Assembly: GCA_050261515.1 (NCBI GenBank) | Contig: JBLNDJ010000018.1 | Coordinates: 62,001 to 126,000 of the forward strand | Length of the DNA stretch: 64,000 nt | Direction: 5' to 3' | From: JBLNDJ01 sp050261515 | Lineage (GTDB): Bacteria; Acidobacteriota; Terriglobia; Bryobacterales; Bryobacteraceae | In this document: positions 25,708-34,589 of the stretch, in pieces | Numbering within the stretch: position 1 is the stretch's first letter | Layout: every line of letters starts with the position of its first letter | Notes under the pieces: generated by a model | Database searches by the model: none | Told to the model about the DNA's origin: nothing | The model's input: only the letters and a program-made list of their open reading frames with translations | Program-made: the position numbers and the translations under genes

Positions 25708-25812
25708 TCAGCCGCCGGTCGGCTTCGGCGTGAGCTTCGGATCGGGCAGAGGCCCCGCCGTCAGTCCCGGGAGAAAGAAAGCGATCAGCAACAGGAGAAC
25801 GAGCTTCTGCAT
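25708..25812 (-). CDS. Possible small secreted peptide, 34 residues
   Basis: The frame from ATG 25812 encodes a hydrophobic stretch (MQKLVLLLLIAFFLPGL) that looks like a complete signal peptide, followed by a short Pro-rich tail ending KPTGG. It is convergent with pfkA and sits upstream of nothing else. No Shine-Dalgarno is seen, so coding is uncertain. Confidence 0.35.
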   Translation of the reverse strand: MQKLVLLLLIAFFLPGLTAGPLPDPKLTPKPTGG

Positions 25813-25859
25813 GCGGCAAATTCTATCGGATTCCGGCCACAAACGGCGCAACAGGGCTC

Positions 25860-26309
25860 TCAATTCGTAGCGCTGTCGTACACCAGTTCGTCCTTCGCGT
25901 CCGCGCGGATGACCCATCCGATCAGCGCCCCCGCACCCGCCCCGATTCCGGCGAAGAGCGCGACGCCTTTGCCGGTGAAGTCCATGCTCGGCCGGCTCGC
26001 GATCGCCCCGAGCGTGCCTGCGCCGGCGGCGGCGCCCATCAGGGGTGCATAAGAGCGAAGCCGCCCGCGCCGGATCCAGATCTTCCTTATCCCCGCAACC
26101 GTGATCGTCTCGGCGCCGCCCTTCCGCTCGATCGAAAGCGTGTCCGAACCCACGGCCGCCACCGTCCCCTTCGTCTTTGTGGAATCCGTCTTTTCAATGC
26201 GGATTCGAACGCCCGGGTGCAGCCGGGGTGCCGCGGTTTGCCACGCCTGCGCGCAGAGATCCTGGCCCGCGGCGAGTATACAGAGCACCGCAACCAGCAG
26301 GCTTCGCAT
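25860..26309 (-). CDS. Secreted hypothetical protein with glycine-zipper-like segment
   Basis: The 149-residue protein has a signal peptide (MRSLLVAVLCILAAGQ). A small beta-rich part follows (GVRIRIEKTDSTKTKGTVAA, then SIERKGGAETITVAGIRKIWI), reminiscent of Sm-like or SH3-like folds. A Gly/Ala-rich hydrophobic C-terminal region (LMGAAAGAGTLGAIAS and GIGAGAGALIGWVI) could span a membrane as a glycine zipper. Architecture echoes the protein at 19147-19680. No function known. Confidence 0.6.
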   Translation of the reverse strand: MRSLLVAVLCILAAGQDLCAQAWQTAAPRLHPGVRIRIEKTDSTKTKGTVAAVGSDTLSIERKGGAETITVAGIRKIWIRRGRLRSYAPLMGAAAGAGTLGAIASRPSMDFTGKGVALFAGIGAGAGALIGWVIRADAKDELVYDSATN

Positions 26310-26377
26310 GACGCTGTCCTTATATCACACGGGAACTTTTTGCGCGCGTTATCGTATTGACACAGGAGAGGTGAAGT

Positions 26378-27316
26378 ATGCGTTTCCCGTTAGTTGCCCT
26401 GGCCGTCCTGGCGGCCGCGACGTTTCAGACCGGCTGCGACCTGGAGAGCCTCGCCGAGTCCTCCGACCGCTTCCGCGAAGACTTCCGCTACAACTACGAT
26501 CTGAAGCCCGGCGGGCGGCTCGTCGTCGAGAACCTCAACGGCTCGATCGAGATCCTGGGCTGGGAAAAGGAGTCCGTCCAGATCACGGGCACCAAATACG
26601 CCTCGCGCGAGGAATTGCTTCGCGAGCTAAAGATCGAGACGAGGAACAGCGGCGATAGCTCGGTCGAGGTCCGCACGGTTCGTCCGAGCGGCCTTCGAGG
26701 CAACATGGGCGCGAAGTACTTTATCCGCGTGCCCCGGCAGGTGCAGCTCGAGCGCATCAACAGCTCGAACGGGCAGATCCGCGTGGAGGACATCCAGGGC
26801 AACGCGCACCTCGAAACCTCGAACGGCGCGATCCGGCTGCGGCAATTCGACGGCCGCCTGGACGCGCGCACCTCGAATGGCGCGGTCGAGGCGGACAGCA
26901 TCGGCGGCGATGCCGTGGTCCACACCTCGAACGGCGCGATACGGCTGGAGCGCGTGGCCGGGTCGGTCGAGGCGGGCACGTCGAACGGCGGGATTCACGT
27001 CCGCATGTCGAAGCCGAAGCCGAATGACCGGCTCGTATTCGAGAGCTCTAACGGGTCGATCGATATCGAACTCGAGACCCTCGAGAACAACGAGGTCCGC
27101 GCCTCCACGAGCAACTCGTCGATCACGCTGCGCATGCCGGCGACGCTGAAAGCGCGCCTGCGAGCCTCGACCACGAACTCCTCGATCACGAGCGAGTTCG
27201 ACATCACCACGCGCGGCGCGATCCGGAAGAATCACCTCGAAGGCGATCTGAACGGCGGTGGTCCGCTGATCGATCTGAACACGTCGAACGGTTCGATCCG
27301 GCTGCTGAAGCTGTAG
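26378..27316 (+). CDS. DUF4097 beta-solenoid lipoprotein
   Basis: The 312-residue protein has a lipoprotein signal peptide with the lipobox QTGC (about residue 20). The remainder matches the DUF4097 'adhesin' beta-strand repeat. About ten copies of a (T/S)(S/T)N(G/S).I.. motif recur, for example NLNGSIEI, SSNGQIRV, TSNGAIRL, TSNGAVEA, TSNGGIHV, SSNGSIDI and TSNSSITL, at roughly 18-25 residue spacing, consistent with a right-handed beta solenoid. It sits between divergent/convergent minus-strand genes. Ligand unknown; outer-membrane or periplasmic location inferred. Confidence 0.8.
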   Translation: MRFPLVALAVLAAATFQTGCDLESLAESSDRFREDFRYNYDLKPGGRLVVENLNGSIEILGWEKESVQITGTKYASREELLRELKIETRNSGDSSVEVRTVRPSGLRGNMGAKYFIRVPRQVQLERINSSNGQIRVEDIQGNAHLETSNGAIRLRQFDGRLDARTSNGAVEADSIGGDAVVHTSNGAIRLERVAGSVEAGTSNGGIHVRMSKPKPNDRLVFESSNGSIDIELETLENNEVRASTSNSSITLRMPATLKARLRASTTNSSITSEFDITTRGAIRKNHLEGDLNGGGPLIDLNTSNGSIRLLKL

Positions 27317-27321
27317 GGAGA

Positions 27322-28065
27322 TTACCTCGCCATCTCGGCCAGCTTGGCCTCGAACGCCTCGAGCGGAAGCGCGCCCATCACCACGACGCCCTCCACGCCC
27401 TCCGGCGTGCTCTTGCCGATGATGAAGCTCGGGGTGCCGTCAATGCGCAGCGAAGCGGCCATCGCGGCGTCTCTCTTAACCGCCGCGGCGTGCTTGCCGC
27501 TTTCGACGCAGGCCTTGAACGCCGCCATATCGAGCTTCAGGTCGAGCGCGTGCGTCTCGATGTCCGCGGGCGAAAGCTTGGCCGGGTTCGCCACCAGGCG
27601 GTCGCGCATGTTCCAGAACTGCTTCTGGTCGGCCGCGCACCGCGCCGCCTCGGCCGCCCGGAACGCGTTCGAGTGGAACTCGAGCGGCATATCGCGGCTG
27701 TAAAACCGAACCTTTCCCGAATCGACGTACTTCCGGCGGATCTCGGGGAACGTCGCCGTGTGGAAGCGCCGGCAGAACCCGCACTGGTAATCGGTGAACT
27801 CGACCATCGTGAGCGGCGCGTCCTTGCTTCCGAGCAGCGGCGCGTCGCCGAGCCTCATCCTAACCTTGCCGGTCGCGTCGATGGAGGCGTCGCCCAGCGG
27901 TCCGGAGCTCTTTTCGAGCAACTGGCGGATCTGCCGCAGTTCGTTCAGGATCTCGTCGGCCTGTTCGCGCGTGATGCCGGCGTCGTCGGAATTTTTCTTC
28001 TCCGCCGCGCAGGCCGGGAGCAGCATGGCGAGCGCAAGCGGGACGATGGCTACGATTCGGCGCAT
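27322..28065 (-). CDS. DsbA-like thioredoxin lipoprotein
   Basis: The 247-residue protein has a lipobox LLPAC (residue about 19) after a signal peptide starting at ATG 28065. A longer frame from 28128 adds residues with no signal peptide. A helical linker (EQADEILNELRQIRQLLE) precedes a DsbA/DsbG-type domain with the active site YQCGFCRRFH and the cis-Pro loop GTPSFIIG. It resembles the 'DSBA oxidoreductase' (Thioredoxin_4) family that oxidises exported proteins. It is convergent with the DUF4097 gene. Confidence 0.88.
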   Translation of the reverse strand: MRRIVAIVPLALAMLLPACAAEKKNSDDAGITREQADEILNELRQIRQLLEKSSGPLGDASIDATGKVRMRLGDAPLLGSKDAPLTMVEFTDYQCGFCRRFHTATFPEIRRKYVDSGKVRFYSRDMPLEFHSNAFRAAEAARCAADQKQFWNMRDRLVANPAKLSPADIETHALDLKLDMAAFKACVESGKHAAAVKRDAAMAASLRIDGTPSFIIGKSTPEGVEGVVVMGALPLEAFEAKLAEMAR

Positions 28066-28143
28066 ACCTGGAACGTCAATATAGCACGGCACCCCGGGCG
28101 GGCCGCGCGGGGCGGCCGGACCCCGCATGCTACGATAGTCTTT

Positions 28144-28248
28144 CCAGGCTCCGGGCTCCGTGCAACGGGCGGCCGTGAACCCCGCCAGGTCCGGAAGGAA
28201 GCAACGGTAACGGTGCGGCTCGTGTGCCGCGGATCACCTGGGGCCTGG
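28144..28248 (+). ncRNA. ffs: Signal recognition particle RNA, small (4.5S) type
   Basis: The universally conserved SRP RNA domain IV tip CCAGGTCCGGAAGGAAGCA is at about 28184-28203. The ends pair: 5' CCAGGCTCC (28144-) with 3' GGGGCCTGG (-28248). The symmetric loop strand GGTGCGGC / GTGCCGCGGATC on the 3' side also matches. No Alu domain is present, so it is the short Gram-negative form. Position immediately before dnaX is a familiar arrangement (ffs-dnaX-ybaB-recR). Confidence 0.93.
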
Positions 28249-28286
28249 GTACGAAGCGCGCGCAGCCCCGCACCGGCGAGCATCCC

Positions 28287-29870
28287 ATGTATCAGGTCAT
28301 CGCAAGAAAATACCGGCCGCAGAGCTTCTCCGAGCTCGTCAACCAGGAGCACGTCAAGACCACGCTCGCCCACGCGATCGAGCAGAATCGCATCGCGCAC
28401 GGCTACATTTTCTCGGGCCAGCGAGGGACGGGCAAAACGACGGTCGCCCGCATCCTGGCGCGCTGCCTGAACTGCGTCCAGGGGCCGGCCGCCACACCCT
28501 GCGGCGTGTGCGCGAGCTGCGTCGAGATCGCCGCCGGAAACGCGCCCGACGTGATCGAGATCGACGCGGCATCGAACCGCGGCATCAATGAAATGCGCGA
28601 GCTGCGCGATAACATACGCTACCGGCCCGCGCGCGACCGCTACAAAGTCTTCATCATCGACGAAGCGCACCAGATCACGAACGAAGCCTTCAACGCGCTC
28701 CTCAAGACGCTCGAGGAGCCGCCCGAGTGGGTGGTCTTCGTGCTGTGCACCACCGAAGCGCACAAGATTCCGGCGACGATTTCCTCGCGCTGCCAGCAGT
28801 TCAGCTTCCGGTCCGTGAGCTTCGAAGAAATCATCGCGCGCATGGACTGGATCTGCCGCCAGGAAGGCATCGAGGCCGACGCCGAAGCTCTGGCCGTGCT
28901 CGCGCAGGCGGGCGAGGGCAGCGTGCGCGATTCGCTCTCGGCGCTCGACCAGGCCATCGCCTGCTGCGGCAACACGCTCAAGGCGGACGAAATCCGCGGG
29001 CTGCTCGGGGCTTTCTCGCTCGACACGCTCGACCAGGTGACGCAGGCGCTGCGCGATTCCGATTCGCGGCGCATGCTCGAAATCGTCGACGCGCTCGTCA
29101 GCAACGGCCACCACTTGCAGCACTTCGTGCGCGAACTGGCACGCTACTTCCGGAACCTGCTGGTGGCGAAGCTCACGGGCGCGAACGAGCGGCTCATCCC
29201 GGCCTCGAAGCAGGAGCGCGAGCGTCTGATCGCGATCGCGGCGCAGTTCTCCGAGCAGGACCTGACGCGCTACTTGCAGCTCACGCTCGACCTGTTCCGC
29301 GACTTGCAGTTCTCGCTCCAGCCGCGGCTGCACATGGAACTCGGGCTCATCCGGCTGGTCGAGGCGGGCAAGCTCATCTCGATTGAAGAGGCGCTCGCCG
29401 GGGGCGCTCCTCCGGCGCCCGCCGCGCCCGCGGCTCCGAAAAAGAGCCGCCCGGCGACTCCGCCGTCCGCCGCGCCTTCCTCCGCCGCACCGCCGCCCCA
29501 GGCGGGCGGGCTCAAGCAACAGCTTGTCGCCGCGCTGCACGAACTCGGTATGCCGTTCACGGCCGACGCGGTCGAGCACTCCGAGCTCACCGAATCCGCG
29601 AGCGAACTGCGCTTCCTGACGCCGCCCGAATTCAAGCTGATGCTCGCGGACGCCGACATCCAGAAGGCGCTCGACAAGCTGAATCTGGGGCGCCGCCGCA
29701 TCACGAAGACGCTCGGAGAAGTGGCGCCGCCGTCCGCGCCCGCCGGCGCCCCCGCCGCCAAACCCGCCGATGAAGCCGCCGCGCGCGCTCTCGCCAACCC
29801 CGAGGTGCAGCGCTTCCGCGAAGTCTTCCCGGGAGCCGAAGTGCGGGTCGTGCGAAATCTGAAAGAATAG
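28287..29870 (+). CDS. dnaX: DNA polymerase III subunits gamma/tau
   Basis: DnaX is the clamp-loader ATPase. The 527-residue protein has Walker A GQRGTGKT (44-51), the zinc-binding cysteines CLNC and CGVCASC (about 60-78), Walker B IIDEAHQI (about 124-131) and a sensor-1 region CTTEAHKIP. An Ala/Pro-rich linker (about 370-420) precedes a tau-specific C-terminal domain. The start MYQVIARKYRP is the family standard. I see no A AAA AAG slippery heptamer, so a shorter gamma product by frameshift is not indicated. Confidence 0.96.
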   Translation: MYQVIARKYRPQSFSELVNQEHVKTTLAHAIEQNRIAHGYIFSGQRGTGKTTVARILARCLNCVQGPAATPCGVCASCVEIAAGNAPDVIEIDAASNRGINEMRELRDNIRYRPARDRYKVFIIDEAHQITNEAFNALLKTLEEPPEWVVFVLCTTEAHKIPATISSRCQQFSFRSVSFEEIIARMDWICRQEGIEADAEALAVLAQAGEGSVRDSLSALDQAIACCGNTLKADEIRGLLGAFSLDTLDQVTQALRDSDSRRMLEIVDALVSNGHHLQHFVRELARYFRNLLVAKLTGANERLIPASKQERERLIAIAAQFSEQDLTRYLQLTLDLFRDLQFSLQPRLHMELGLIRLVEAGKLISIEEALAGGAPPAPAAPAAPKKSRPATPPSAAPSSAAPPPQAGGLKQQLVAALHELGMPFTADAVEHSELTESASELRFLTPPEFKLMLADADIQKALDKLNLGRRRITKTLGEVAPPSAPAGAPAAKPADEAAARALANPEVQRFREVFPGAEVRVVRNLKE

Positions 29871-29891
29871 GTGTTCGACAGGAGCGCTCCC

Positions 29892-30200
29892 ATGAAGATG
29901 CCCGGAAACATGCAGTCGATGATGAAGCAGGCTCAGCAGATGCAGGAGAAGCTTCAGCAGGAGATTGCGCTGATCCGCGTCGAGGCTTCCTCGGGCGGCG
30001 GCATGGTGACCGTCAAGATGGATGGCCAGAAGAACGTCACTGGCGTCACGATCGACCCGGAAGTGGCCGGCGACGTCGAGATGCTTCAGGACATGGTAAT
30101 GGCCGCCTTCAACGAAGCCGCCAAGAAAGTGGACGAGGAGACGAAACAGAAGATGGCCGGAATGTTGGGCGGGATGGGACTGCCGCCCGGCCTCCTCTAG
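29892..30200 (+). CDS. ybaB: Nucleoid-associated protein YbaB/EbfC
   Basis: This small DNA-binding dimer usually co-occurs with dnaX and recR, as here. The 102-residue product begins MKMPGNMQSMMKQAQQM, continues VEASSGGGMVTVKMDGQKNVT, quoted as SSGGGMVTVKMDGQ, and ends in GMLGGMGLPPGLL, all typical of YbaB. ATG 29892 was chosen because AGGAG lies seven bases upstream; a GTG at 29871 is in frame but lacks support. Confidence 0.95.
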   Translation: MKMPGNMQSMMKQAQQMQEKLQQEIALIRVEASSGGGMVTVKMDGQKNVTGVTIDPEVAGDVEMLQDMVMAAFNEAAKKVDEETKQKMAGMLGGMGLPPGLL

Positions 30201-30209
30201 TCGCGCCCA

Positions 30210-30809
30210 ATGCCGGATTACGCCGAACCGCTCGCCCGCCTGATCCAGGAATTCAAACGCCTGCCGGGCATCGGGCAGAAGTCCGCCCAGCGGCTCGCTT
30301 TCCACGTGCTCCGCGCCCCGCGCGAGGACGCCGAGCATCTCTCGCAGGCCGTGCTCGACGTCAAGGACAAGCTCGGGCTCTGCGAGGTCTGCAACAACAT
30401 CAGCGACTCGGAGCTGTGCACGTTCTGCCGCGACGCCGGGCGCGACCAGTCGGTGCTCTGCGTGGTCGAGGAGCCGCACAATATTCTGCCGATCGAGACC
30501 ACGCGGCAATACTCGGGGCTGTATCACGTACTGCACGGATCGATTTCCCCGCTGCGCGGCATCGGCCCCGAGCAGTTGCGCATTCACGGATTGCTAAAGA
30601 GGCTCGAATCGGGCCACGTCGCCGAGATCATTCTCGCGACGAACCCGACCGTAGAAGGCGAAGCGACGGCGGCCTATCTCTCGAAGCTGCTCAAGCCGCT
30701 CGGAGTGAAGGTGACCCGCATCGCGATGGGAGTGCCGGTCGGCAGCGACCTCGAATTTGCCGACGAGGTCACGCTCATGAAGTCGTTCGAGAACCGGCGG
30801 GAGTTGTAG
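30210..30809 (+). CDS. recR: Recombination mediator RecR
   Basis: RecR acts with RecO/RecF to load RecA at gaps. The 199-residue protein has the helix-hairpin-helix FKRLPGIGQKSAQRLAFH, given as RLPGIGQKSAQRLA, then a four-Cys zinc finger (CEVC...CTFC), and the Toprim domain with VVEEP, YHVLHG, ILATNPTVEGEATAAYL and RIAMGVPVGSDLEFAD. Its 3' end overlaps the convergent mtaB by 35 bp. Confidence 0.97.
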   Translation: MPDYAEPLARLIQEFKRLPGIGQKSAQRLAFHVLRAPREDAEHLSQAVLDVKDKLGLCEVCNNISDSELCTFCRDAGRDQSVLCVVEEPHNILPIETTRQYSGLYHVLHGSISPLRGIGPEQLRIHGLLKRLESGHVAEIILATNPTVEGEATAAYLSKLLKPLGVKVTRIAMGVPVGSDLEFADEVTLMKSFENRREL

Positions 30810-32076
30810 CCTCCGCCAAGCCCGTCTCGCTCACGCCGCCGATCGCCACATCGATGAGTCGGTTCGCCTCGCGCGGCGCCGCGAGTTCTACCCTCAGGAA
30901 GTTGTCGCTCAAAGCCAGCCCCGCCTGCTCGAGCGTCACCACCGAAAGCGTCCTGCCCACCATACGCCCGCGGAACTCGAGGTTCTTCCGCGCGGCAAGC
31001 TCGCGCAGCACGCGGTTCCGTTCCTTGCGCACCGGCATCGGCACGTGGTTCCCCGCCTCCGCCGCCGGCGTGCCGGGGCGCTCCGAATACGTGAACACGT
31101 GCAGGTACGTGAACGGCAGGCTCTCGATGAACGCGCGGTTCTCTTCGAACTCAGCATCGTTCTCGCCGGGAAACCCGGTCATGACGTCCGCCCCGATCGC
31201 CGCATCCGGCATCAGCGCGCGCGCCCGGCGTATGCGGTCCTCGTAATGCCGCGGCCTGTACTTGCGGTGCATGCGCCGCAGCACGCTGTCCGAACCCGTC
31301 TGCAACGGCGCGTGTACGTGCTTTGCGATCCGCGGTGACGCTGCCATCAGTCCCAACAAATCGTCCGAGAAATCCATCGGCTCGACCGAACTGAGCCGCA
31401 GCCGCTCGATTTCCGTCTCATCGAGCAGCCGCCGCACGAGATCCGCAAGCCGCAGGCGCCCTTCGAGATCGCGTCCCCACCGGCCGAGGTTGATCCCGCT
31501 CAGCACCACCTCGCGATACCGGCGGCCCAGGTTGCGCACCTGCTCGACCACCCAATCCGGCCGCGCGCTCCGGCTCCGCCCGCGAACGAACGGGATGATG
31601 CAGAACGAGCACCGGTTATTGCACCCGTCCTGAATTTTGAGGTTGGGCCGCGTGCGGTCCCCCGCCGCGTCCTCCACCACCGCCGCGAGAAACTCCTGCT
31701 GCGCGAAGATATCGCCGACGTGAATCTGCCCGTGGTACGGCGTCCCGGCCGTGACGATCTCCGGAATCTCGGTCTTGTGCGAATTCCCGACCACCCACGC
31801 GACGCCGGGAATCGCCGCCAGTTCCTCCGGCGCCCGCTGCGCGTAGCACCCGGTCACCAGAATCCGCGCCCCGGGATTCTCGCGCCGTATGCGGTTGATC
31901 GCGTGCCGCACGTCCTCATCGGCCGAGCACGTCACCGTGCACGTATTCAGAATGACGAGGTCGGCCTCCTGCCTGCCCGCGGGCTCCAGCCCCTTGCCCG
32001 CCAAAGACGCCTCGAGCGCCGCACCATCGGCCTGCGTCGCCCTGCACCCGAAATTCTGGATATGAAACGTCCCCAC
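30775..32076 (-). CDS. mtaB: tRNA t6A37 methylthiotransferase MtaB
   Basis: MtaB adds a methylthio group to t6A37 of tRNAs that read ANN codons. The 433-residue protein has the N-terminal UPF0004 domain with NFGCRATQADG, TCTVTCSADEDVR and VTGCYAQR (three Cys), and the radical-SAM motif QDGCNNRCSFCIIP. TRAM-like residues lie at the C-terminus (GRTLSVVTLEQ, then VELAAPREANRLIDVAIGG). The 'HAPLQTGSDSVLRRMHRKY' region, split as HAPLQTGSDSVL and RRMHRKY, fits MtaB rather than MiaB/RimO. Confidence 0.93.
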   Translation of the reverse strand: MGTFHIQNFGCRATQADGAALEASLAGKGLEPAGRQEADLVILNTCTVTCSADEDVRHAINRIRRENPGARILVTGCYAQRAPEELAAIPGVAWVVGNSHKTEIPEIVTAGTPYHGQIHVGDIFAQQEFLAAVVEDAAGDRTRPNLKIQDGCNNRCSFCIIPFVRGRSRSARPDWVVEQVRNLGRRYREVVLSGINLGRWGRDLEGRLRLADLVRRLLDETEIERLRLSSVEPMDFSDDLLGLMAASPRIAKHVHAPLQTGSDSVLRRMHRKYRPRHYEDRIRRARALMPDAAIGADVMTGFPGENDAEFEENRAFIESLPFTYLHVFTYSERPGTPAAEAGNHVPMPVRKERNRVLRELAARKNLEFRGRMVGRTLSVVTLEQAGLALSDNFLRVELAAPREANRLIDVAIGGVSETGLAEATTPAGSRTTS

Positions 32077-32127
32077 TTCTTTGATTTTAGGATGGATGGA
32101 CCAGCAATCGCCTCCTGGTCCGTGATC

Positions 32128-34202
32128 TCACCGTGGAAGCTGTTCGCTGAGCTTCAGCAGCGCCACCGACCGCGCCTCCAAATGCACGGCCGCGTCCGGA
32201 ACGACGCGCTCTTCCTCCAGCTCCGGGCGGCTCGTGTCCAGGATCAGGACCCACTTCTGCCCGTTCTCCCGCGTCGGGACTCGGAAGTCGAGCGCCTCCC
32301 CGCACGGATTGAACAGAAGCAGCAGCGTGTCATCCTCCACCGGCTCGCCGGCCTCGTTCACATCCTCGAGCGTTTCTCCGCTCAATTGAAGGCCGAAGCA
32401 GCCGATCCAGGTGGCGCGCCACTCTTCATCGCCCATCTCGCCGCCGTCGGGCCGCAGCCACGTGATGTCCTTGATGTCCTTCCGCCGCGCGCCTGGCCCG
32501 TGGACGCCCTCGCCGCGGATTTGGCGATCCTGGAAGAACTTCCTCCTCCGCAGGTTCGGATGCGCGGCGCGCGTCCGGATCAGCCGCCTGGTGAAGTCGA
32601 GCAACGCGCGCTTCCGGTCGTCGAGGTTCCAGTCGAACCAACTGATCTCGGTGTCCTGGCAATACGCGTTGTTGTTGCCGCGCTGCGTACGCCCGATTTC
32701 GTCGCCGCCGCAGATCATCGGCAGGCCCTGCGAGAAAAGCAGCGTCGCCAGAAAATTCCGTTTCTGCCGCTCGCGCAGCTCGACGATCGCCGGGTCATCC
32801 GACGGCCCTTCCACGCCGTGGTTCCAGGAGTAATTGTCGTTGGAGCCGTCCTTGTTGTCCTCGCCGTTCGCCTCGTTGTGCTTTTGGTTGTAGCTGACCA
32901 GGTCGTTCAGCGTGAAGCCGTCATGCGCGGTGATGAAGTTGACGCTGGCCGTGGGCCGCCGGCCGTCGCGCTGGTAGAGATCGCTCGACCCCGTAAGCCG
33001 GTACGCGAGATCCGCGAGCTGCCCCTCGTCGCCCTTCCAGAACCGGCGCACGGTATCGCGATACTTGCCGTTCCACTCAGCCCACAGCACCGGGAAGTTG
33101 CCCACCTGGTATCCGCCCGACCCCACGTCCCAGGGCTCGGCGATCAGCTTGACCCGCGAAATCACGGGGTCCTGATGAATGATGTCGAAAAATGCCGCAT
33201 CTCCTCCACCCAGTACCGCAGGCTGTCCATGATGAGCTTCAGCACCTGCGGATGCCGCACGTTGAGGCTGTTCCCGGTGCCCGTGTAATCCATGTAGTAG
33301 CGCGCGTCCTCTGTCAGCCGGTAATACGTCGTGTTGTCGAGTCCGCGCAGGCTCAGCGTCGGTCCGAGATGGTTTCCCTCGCACGTGTGGTTGTACACCA
33401 CGTCGAGGATTACCTCGATATTCTCCCGGTGCAGCGACCTCACCATCGACTTGAACTCGGCCACCTGACCGCCCGGAGCCCTGCTCGATGCGTAGCGCGC
33501 CTCCGGAGCGAAAAAGTTGACCGTGTTGTAGCCCCAGTAGTTGCGCAGACCGCGATCGGCGAGCGTCTTGTCGTCGAGGAACGCATGGACCGGCATCAGC
33601 TCCACCGCCGTAATCCCGAGGTTCTTCAGGTACGCGATGGCCTGCCGCGATGCCAGCCCCGCGTAGGTCCCGCGCAGTTCCTCCGGCGCATCCGTGAACT
33701 TCTTTGTGAACCCCGCCACATGGAGTTCGTAGAGGACCGACTCGGCGAGCGGGGTTCGCGGCGGGCGGTCCTGCTCCCAATCGAAAAAGGGGCTGGTGAC
33801 CACCGATTTCGGGACGCCGCCGGCGTCGTCCTGCGCATCGCAGGAGAGGTCCGCCTGCGGGTCGCCCATGCGGTAAGCGAAAACCGGCGCCTTCCAATCC
33901 ACATCTCCCGAGAGCGCCGTCGCGTAAGGATCGATCAGCAGTTTTGCGGGATTGAAGCGCAAGCCCCGGGCTGGATCGAACGGGCCGTAGGCGCGGTAAC
34001 CGTAAAGCTGCCGCGGCCCCAGCGCCGGCACGTAGCCATGGTGCACGAAAGCGGTGACTTCAGGCAGCGTGACAACCGCGTCTTCCGGCCCGAACAGGCA
34101 CAAATCGATTCGTTTCGCAGTTTCGGAGTAGACCGCGAAGTTAACTCCGCTTCCATCCCACGTGGCCCCAAGCGGGTAAGGTTTGCCGGGCAGGATTCGC
34201 GT
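32128..34202 (-). pseudogene. glgX: Broken glycogen debranching enzyme gene (glgX)
   Basis: Two reading frames together give a full-length GlgX/isoamylase-type GH13 protein. The 5' frame (34202 to about 33198) covers the N-terminal domain (GATWDGSGVNFAVYSE) and region I (DVVYNHT), and ends inside LRYWVEEM. The 3' frame resumes at FFDIIHQDPV and covers region III (LIAEPWDVG), region IV (TAHDGFTLNDL) and the C-terminus. Intact relatives have about 25 residues between these points, including the VDGFRFDLA nucleophile segment; here about five bases remain. A deletion near 73 bp would restore both frame and an expected length of about 715 residues. The likely start reads ACG (34202-34200), not ATG, nine bases after a strong GGAGGGGAGG. 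The first canonical in-frame start is TTG 34103. Either a pseudogene or assembly error. Confidence 0.85.
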
Positions 34203-34241
34203 ACGCGCAGTCCTCCCCTCCAGGTTAATGTCTATTAATTT

Positions 34242-34258
34242 ATGGGCGTTTAGCCCAG
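34242..34258 (-). terminator. Possible hairpin terminator between the RRM gene and glgX
   Basis: On the minus strand a stem TGGGC / GCCCA with a TAAAC loop is followed by an A/T-rich run (TAAATTAATAG). It lies just after the RRM gene stop and before the glgX ribosome-binding site. The stem is short, so this is a weak call. Confidence 0.35.
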
Positions 34259-34262
34259 TTCC

Positions 34263-34589
34263 CTAGTAGCGGTCGCGCCGTCCGCCGCCCGCCCCTCGTG
34301 GGCCGCGTCCCATGCCGCCGCCGGCGCCCGCCCCGCCGCCCGATGCCATCGGACGGGCTTCGTTGATCACCAACGGGCGCCCCATAAACTGCTTCCCGTT
34401 GCAGGTCGAGATCGCTCGCGCCGCTTCCTGATCGTTGGAGATTTCCGCGAACCCGAATCCGCGCGCCTCTCCGGAGAACCGGTCTCTAACCACGTTCACG
34501 CTATCCACGGCGATCCCAGACTGGGTGAACCAGCTTTCCAGGTCTGCCTCTGTCGCCTTGTACGGCAGATTCCCAATATAGAGCCTCAT
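34263..34589 (-). CDS. RRM-type glycine-rich RNA-binding protein
   Basis: The 108-residue protein has a single RNA recognition motif: RNP2 MRLYIGNLPY at the very N-terminus and RNP1 ARGFGFAEI (about 43-51). A flexible Gly/Arg-rich tail (about 84-108) follows. This is the bacterial/cyanobacterial Rbp type, often cold- or stress-induced. ATG 34589 puts RNP2 at residues 2-7, as in relatives. It is divergent from the protease gene, with a 270-bp gap that should hold both promoters; I see no other feature there. Confidence 0.9.
   Translation of the reverse strand: MRLYIGNLPYKATEADLESWFTQSGIAVDSVNVVRDRFSGEARGFGFAEISNDQEAARAISTCNGKQFMGRPLVINEARPMASGGGAGAGGGMGRGPRGAGGGRRDRY

Noticed and set aside
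29430..29460. Possible programmed frameshift site in dnaX (run of five A then G)
   Set aside because: The in-frame heptamer is G AAA AAG, not A AAA AAG, and the -1 frame has no nearby stop that would give a gamma product.
28050..30587. Very long minus-strand frame opposite ffs-dnaX-ybaB-recR
   Set aside because: It spans several well-identified plus-strand genes and an RNA gene; the translation has no family resemblance.
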